This document shows positions 5,725 to 8,826 of a stretch of DNA of 8,826 nucleotides, piece after piece. Positions within the stretch are counted from its first letter, which is position 1, and every line of letters begins with the position of its first letter. The DNA is from Bacillota bacterium (GTDB lineage Bacteria > Bacillota_I > Bacilli_A > Erysipelotrichales > Erysipelotrichaceae), in assembly GCA_023387245.1 (NCBI GenBank), contig JAEWIH010000024.1, forward strand, positions 1-8,826. The letters run 5' to 3'. The position numbers were made by a program, and so were the translations under genes. The notes beneath the pieces were generated by a model. It had not been told where the DNA came from, did not search any database, and worked only from the letters and a program-made list of their open reading frames with translations.

Positions 5725-6609
5725 TTACTCTCTAGGAAAGATAAGATGAACTTTAGTACCAGAATTAGTATCCGACTCAATAACTAACTTAATATTCAAA
5801 ATTTTAGTTATTTCCCTAACAATATACAAACCAATCCCACTAGACTTATTATTCAAACCACAATATCCTGGATTAAAAATTTTAGGCAAATCCGCCTTCT
5901 CAATACCAATACCCGTATCAATAATACTCAATTTATTTTCTGACTCCACAAAAACTATTTCTATTTCGCCATTTTTAGTATACTTAGCCGCATTATTCAG
6001 CAATTGTTCAATCACAATACTCAACCAATTATCATCACTAATAACACTTCGACCAATCTTTTGGTATTTTAATACATTTTTATTATCAATAAATAAAATC
6101 GACATCTTTTTCAAATTATCAGTAATAATTTTATCCAAATCCACCACACCAAAATTAAACGTTTGATTAACATTTTTTAAACGAAAATAATTCAAAGCTA
6201 ATTGCGTATACTGATCAATATATAATATTTGTTTTTTTAAAGCCATTTTAGAAACATTAGTTTGATTTAATAATAATTTAGCAGCAGCAATTGGTGTTTT
6301 AATTTGATGTAACCATAATAAAAAATAATCATAATCATTTTTATACATTGTCTCTAATTTATACTCTAGCTCTTGATTTTGACTAATCAAGCAACTTAAT
6401 CTATCCTTTAATTTTTGTTCGCTCTTAAAAAAACTAAATTTAATTAACAACACTATTATTAATATTATTAAGTTGATTTTTAATGCCAAATAAAATAAAT
6501 TCAAATCAAGATAACTAACCAAAAACAATATAAAATAAACTACATTAGCAAATAAACTAATAATTATTATAAAAATATTTGTATTCAAAAAATTAATTAT
6601 ATTCCTCAT
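5725..6609 (-). CDS. BceS-type intramembrane-sensing histidine kinase
   Basis: The 294-residue kinase has two membrane helices near the N-terminus (about 11-33 and 38-60) with only a few residues between them. There is therefore no extracellular sensor domain, typical of intramembrane-sensing kinases that rely on a partner BceAB transporter for input. A short linker leads to the dimerisation and phosphorylation helix with His101 in LWLHQIKTPIA, the usual H-box of this family. The ATP-binding domain shows the N-box EQLLNNAAKYT (201-211), DTGIG (231-235), an F-box (LPKIFNPGY, 241-249) and SSGIGLYIV (256-264). All catalytic parts are present, and the length is a little below the usual 330 or so residues. 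Its start overlaps the response regulator stop by the sequence ATGA, with AAGGAT upstream, so the pair is translationally coupled. It should phosphorylate the adjacent regulator. Confidence 0.93.
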   Translation of the reverse strand: MRNIINFLNTNIFIIIISLFANVVYFILFLVSYLDLNLFYLALKINLIILIIVLLIKFSFFKSEQKLKDRLSCLISQNQELEYKLETMYKNDYDYFLLWLHQIKTPIAAAKLLLNQTNVSKMALKKQILYIDQYTQLALNYFRLKNVNQTFNFGVVDLDKIITDNLKKMSILFIDNKNVLKYQKIGRSVISDDNWLSIVIEQLLNNAAKYTKNGEIEIVFVESENKLSIIDTGIGIEKADLPKIFNPGYCGLNNKSSGIGLYIVREITKILNIKLVIESDTNSGTKVHLIFPRE

Positions 6610-7289
6610 TTACCAATATCCTTATTCAAATAATAACCCCGGCCCTTTTTAGTCAATATTAACTTTTCAAGACCAATATTATTCAGTTTTTGTCTCAAAC
6701 GATTAATATTCACAAACAATGTATTTTCATCAATAAAACTAGCATCTTGCCATAAATATTCAACCAACATATTTTTATCACTAATAGCATCTTTATTTTT
6801 AAATAAATAACTCATAATAATATTCTCAGTCTTACTCAATTCCATCTCTTGGCCATTATATGAAATAATATTTCGCTCATAATACAAATTAATATTATTA
6901 AAAGTCAAAAAATTAAATTCATGAATATAATCATAACTTCTACGCAAAAGAGCATTAATTTTCGCAACCGTTACATTTAAATCAATCGGCTTAACTAAAT
7001 AATCATCTCCACCCTGAGTTAATGCAAGTAATATATCCATTTTCTCTGACTTAGACGAAATAAAAATAATCGGCACTTTAGAAACTCTTCTAATTTGATT
7101 ACACCAATAATAACCATTATTATATGGAAGCAAAATATCTAATAAAATTAAATTAGGCTCATAATCATTTATCTCCTCTAAAGGATTAGTAAAATTTTGA
7201 CATATAAAAACTTGATAATTCCATGTCTCTAATTCAATTTTTAAGGCATTTGAAATAACCTCATCATCCTCTATAATATATATTTTCAT
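6606..7289 (-). CDS. BceR-type response regulator (OmpR/PhoB family)
   Basis: The 227-residue protein has a receiver domain in residues 1-115 and a winged-helix DNA-binding domain in 125-224. Receiver residues are Asp8, Asp9 and Glu10 (IIEDDE), phospho-acceptor Asp51 (LILLDILLP), Ser78 (FISSKS) and Lys100 (DYLVKP). The C-terminal part shows the OmpR-type recognition region (NTLFVNINRLRQKL) and the wing (LTKKGRGYYL). It is the first gene of the module and should control the transporter genes through a site such as the inverted repeat at 5708-5721. The ATG at 7287-7289 has no Shine-Dalgarno sequence before it, and a near-consensus promoter lies so close that the mRNA would have almost no leader. 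The start is supported because the receiver begins at its normal first residue (MKIYIIEDD). The next Met, at residue 84, is too far inside. Confidence 0.94.
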   Translation of the reverse strand: MKIYIIEDDEVISNALKIELETWNYQVFICQNFTNPLEEINDYEPNLILLDILLPYNNGYYWCNQIRRVSKVPIIFISSKSEKMDILLALTQGGDDYLVKPIDLNVTVAKINALLRRSYDYIHEFNFLTFNNINLYYERNIISYNGQEMELSKTENIIMSYLFKNKDAISDKNMLVEYLWQDASFIDENTLFVNINRLRQKLNNIGLEKLILTKKGRGYYLNKDIGK

Positions 7290-7298
7290 GATATGTTA

Positions 7299-7327
7299 AT
7301 TATCAGCATATTTATAATTATTGTCAA
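7299..7327 (-). promoter_or_regulatory. Near-consensus promoter of the regulator-kinase operon, giving a leaderless mRNA
   Basis: On the minus strand TTGACA (7322-7327), a 17-bp spacer and GATAAT (7299-7304). Only nine bases (7290-7298) separate the -10 box from the ATG at 7289. Transcription starting at A7292 or A7294 would leave a leader of only 3-5 nt, and the spacer has no ribosome binding site. It lies just downstream of the lipoprotein gene terminator. Confidence 0.8.
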
Positions 7328-7350
7328 GTTATGAAACTAAACTTAAATAT

Positions 7351-7380
7351 AAAAAAATGCCCCATAAACAACAGGGCATT
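7351..7380 (-). terminator. Intrinsic terminator of the FMN lipoprotein gene
   Basis: On the minus strand AATGCCC (7374-7380), an 11-nt loop, GGGCATT (7356-7362), then a run of T to 7351. It closes the reductase/lipoprotein region before the regulator promoter. Confidence 0.9.
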
Positions 7381-7401
7381 CATAAATTTATAAATTTATA
7401 T

Positions 7402-7749
7402 TTATTTCTTTTCTAACACTTTAGAAACAGCTTCAATAATCGCCTTAGAAGAAATTGTAGCTGAGGCAACTGTATCAACTTCAGTAGATTGTTTTTCAAT
7501 AATACTATTAATTACAGCCTTAGCCTTTTCAAAAATTTCAGGTGTTTCTTCTTGTTTAACTACCTTAATTTCTTTAATCTTGCCATCAGTAACTACTACT
7601 TCCAATTCAATATCCGCATTTCTACCTTTAGCACTTGTCTTAAAAGTTCCATCCTTATAACCAGCACTAGCTGTAGATGTAGTAGTAGTATTATTACCAC
7701 AAGCAGTCATAACTAATAATAAACTTAATATAGCTAATAATTTTTTCAT
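7402..7749 (-). CDS. FMN-binding domain lipoprotein
   Basis: The 115-residue protein opens with a lipoprotein signal peptide (MKKLLAILSLLLVMTAC) whose lipidated Cys is residue 17. A Thr/Ser-rich linker follows to about residue 29, and residues 31-115 form one FMN-binding domain. The flavinylation motif DTVASATIS begins at Asp92, with Thr98 the expected attachment point for covalently bound FMN, added outside the membrane by an ApbE transferase (none in the window). The motif has Ala-Ser where Ser-Gly is usual. AGGAGG shortly before the ATG sets the start. Its domain is about 60% identical by eye to the C-terminal FMN domain of the reductase encoded just upstream, a clear recent duplication. 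It probably carries electrons on the cell surface to that reductase, as FMN lipoproteins do in flavin-based extracytoplasmic electron transfer. It has its own promoter (7775-7803) and terminator (7351-7380). Confidence 0.92.
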   Translation of the reverse strand: MKKLLAILSLLLVMTACGNNTTTTSTASAGYKDGTFKTSAKGRNADIELEVVVTDGKIKEIKVVKQEETPEIFEKAKAVINSIIEKQSTEVDTVASATISSKAIIEAVSKVLEKK

Positions 7750-7759
7750 AAATCCTCCT

Positions 7760-7803
7760 TTTAGCTAACTACATATTATATAGAAGCTAAAGTAAATAAT
7801 CAA
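7760..7803 (-). promoter_or_regulatory. Promoter of the FMN lipoprotein gene with overlapping inverted repeat
   Basis: On the minus strand TTGATT (7798-7803), a 17-bp spacer and a perfect TATAAT (7775-7780), followed by AGGAGG and the ATG at 7749. An exact 7-bp inverted repeat, TTTAGCT (7760-7766) and AGCTAAA (7785-7791), encloses the -10 box and could be an operator. The lipoprotein can thus be made independently of the upstream reductase gene. Confidence 0.75.
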
Positions 7804-7825
7804 GTACTATGATATTATCAATTAT

Positions 7826-8826
7826 TTATCTATTCGAAACAGCCTTAGAAACAGCTTCGATAATCGCCTTAGAAGACAATGAAGCACCTGAAACAACATC
7901 AACATCAACAGACTGTTTAGTAATAATATTTTTAACAATTATATCTTTAGCAGACTCAAAAAATGTTTCAGTTTCATTATGATTTAAAATCTTAATATCA
8001 GTAATAGAACCATCACTAACAACAACTTCTAATTCCACATCACCATTTCTACCCTTAGCACTAGCCTTAAAAGTTCCATCCTTAAAGTTACCCTTAGCAG
8101 CTTGAACACTTTCTTTTTCAACCAATAACTCAAAAGGCTTAAACCCTTTTGTCTTAGCATACTGTGCAGCATTTAAACCAGCATTACGACCAAATATCAT
8201 AATATCAGCAACAGCATTACCACCCAAACGATTAGCACCATGCAAGCCACCAGTAACTTCACCAGCCGCATACAATCCTTTGATAATTGAACCATCATTT
8301 TTAATCACTTCATTATTAGTATTAATCTTAATACCACCCATAGTATAATGAACCGCAGGCGAAACCTTAATCAAATAATAAGGAGCTTGATCCAAAGGAT
8401 TCTCTAACCCTTTATCACGCTTAAATTCCTCATCATTTTTAGCAACAACAGCCTTATTCCAAGTATCTAAAGTAGCCTTTAATGCCTTAGCATCAATATT
8501 AGCCGATTGTGCCAATTCTTCAATAGTATCTTTTTTAGTAATAATACCCAATTCAAAATTTTCCTTCAAAACCTTCATACTCTCTTGAATACGATTATCA
8601 TACACTAAATAAGCTACTTTATCACTTTGTTTTAAAATATCAGCCGACAACACATCTCTAGTCAATAGCTCATTAGTAAATCTTTTACCCTCTTGATTCA
8701 CCATAATAGCCCCATTACCACGAACAGACTCACTCATTACTGTCTGAGTAGTAACTTCAACCGTCGGATTAGTCTGAATTTGTTCCATATCCACTAATTG
8801 AGCACCAATCTTTTGAGCCATATCAA
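7826..8826 (-). CDS. Flavocytochrome c / fumarate reductase-type flavoprotein with C-terminal FMN-binding domain, 5' end outside window
   Basis: The frame is open to the window edge; 333 complete codons are visible and the N-terminal FAD-binding part is missing. Numbering from the Met at 8821, the catalytic part (about 1-225) shows DMEQIQTNPT (11-20), SVRGNGAI (32-39), NELLTRD (50-56), VHYTMGG (157-163) and the C-terminal FAD loop GLYAAGEVTGGLHGANRLGG (182-201). By analogy with the Shewanella flavocytochrome c3 fumarate reductase, Arg55 is the proton donor, and His158 and Arg198 hold the substrate. The usual His of the HPT motif is Asn18 here. Residues 246-331 are an FMN-binding domain whose flavinylation motif DVVSGAS ends in Ser314, the likely FMN attachment residue. 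Such enzymes reduce an alpha,beta-unsaturated acid as a respiratory electron acceptor, usually outside the membrane. The signal peptide, if any, lies beyond the edge. The substrate may be fumarate, urocanate, another acrylate-type acid or unknown. Confidence 0.92.
   Translation of the reverse strand, partial: DMAQKIGAQLVDMEQIQTNPTVEVTTQTVMSESVRGNGAIMVNQEGKRFTNELLTRDVLSADILKQSDKVAYLVYDNRIQESMKVLKENFELGIITKKDTIEELAQSANIDAKALKATLDTWNKAVVAKNDEEFKRDKGLENPLDQAPYYLIKVSPAVHYTMGGIKINTNNEVIKNDGSIIKGLYAAGEVTGGLHGANRLGGNAVADIMIFGRNAGLNAAQYAKTKGFKPFELLVEKESVQAAKGNFKDGTFKASAKGRNGDVELEVVVSDGSITDIKILNHNETETFFESAKDIIVKNIITKQSVDVDVVSGASLSSKAIIEAVSKAVSNR

Noticed and set aside
7489..7716. 75-codon plus-strand reading frame
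   Set aside because: It is antisense to the FMN lipoprotein gene, Ser/Phe/Asn-rich with no homology; it is a shadow frame.
7810..7820. TGATA-T-TATCA palindrome just after the reductase stop codon
   Set aside because: Too short and AT-rich for a terminator, and no T-run follows on the minus strand. No convincing terminator was found between the reductase and lipoprotein genes.

Overview
The window is very AT-rich Bacillota-type DNA. Ribosome binding sites are strong AGGAGG-like sequences, intrinsic terminators are common, and TGA is used as a stop (the response regulator ends in an ATGA overlap), so the code is the standard bacterial one rather than the Mycoplasma code. A BceAB-type ABC transporter with its BceRS-type two-component system and FMN-domain reductase proteins fit an anaerobic or facultative, host-associated, AT-rich Firmicute. 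The genus cannot be decided from this sequence.

Layout. 1-661 (minus) is most of an ORF6N-domain protein of phage type, running off the left edge, with a 29-base palindrome inside its coding sequence. 729-1058 (minus) is a broken DUF1413-like gene, interrupted by an in-frame TAG inside a perfect 8-bp-arm inverted repeat. 1228-1400 (minus) looks like a stand-alone structured RNA with its own extended -10 promoter and terminator, possibly of the raiA-motif class. 1636-2856 is the only plus-strand gene: a fusion of a nicotinamidase-like cysteine hydrolase with a complete AlkD-like DNA alkylation repair domain, transcribed from a promoter region built of a 17-bp tandem repeat. A bidirectional terminator (2885-2921) separates it from the convergent genes.

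2937-7289 (minus) is a BceRS-BceAB-type module in the order response regulator, histidine kinase, ATPase, permease. It has a consensus promoter that would make a nearly leaderless response regulator mRNA. A hairpin terminator and a candidate BceR-type operator lie between the kinase and transporter genes. In this family the transporter senses a peptide antibiotic, signals to the kinase, and the regulator raises transporter expression.

7402-8826 (minus) holds a small FMN-binding lipoprotein and, upstream of it, the C-terminal part of a flavocytochrome-c/fumarate-reductase-type enzyme whose own C-terminal FMN domain is a close copy of the lipoprotein. The two probably form an extracytoplasmic electron chain: FMN lipoprotein, FMN domain of the reductase, FAD, then an alpha,beta-unsaturated acid. 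One substrate-pocket residue differs from classical fumarate reductases (Asn for His), so the substrate may not be fumarate.

The points most worth following are the hydrolase-AlkD fusion, the structured RNA, the palindrome inside the ORF6N gene, the stop-bearing inverted repeat in the DUF1413-like gene, the leaderless regulator mRNA and the altered reductase pocket.
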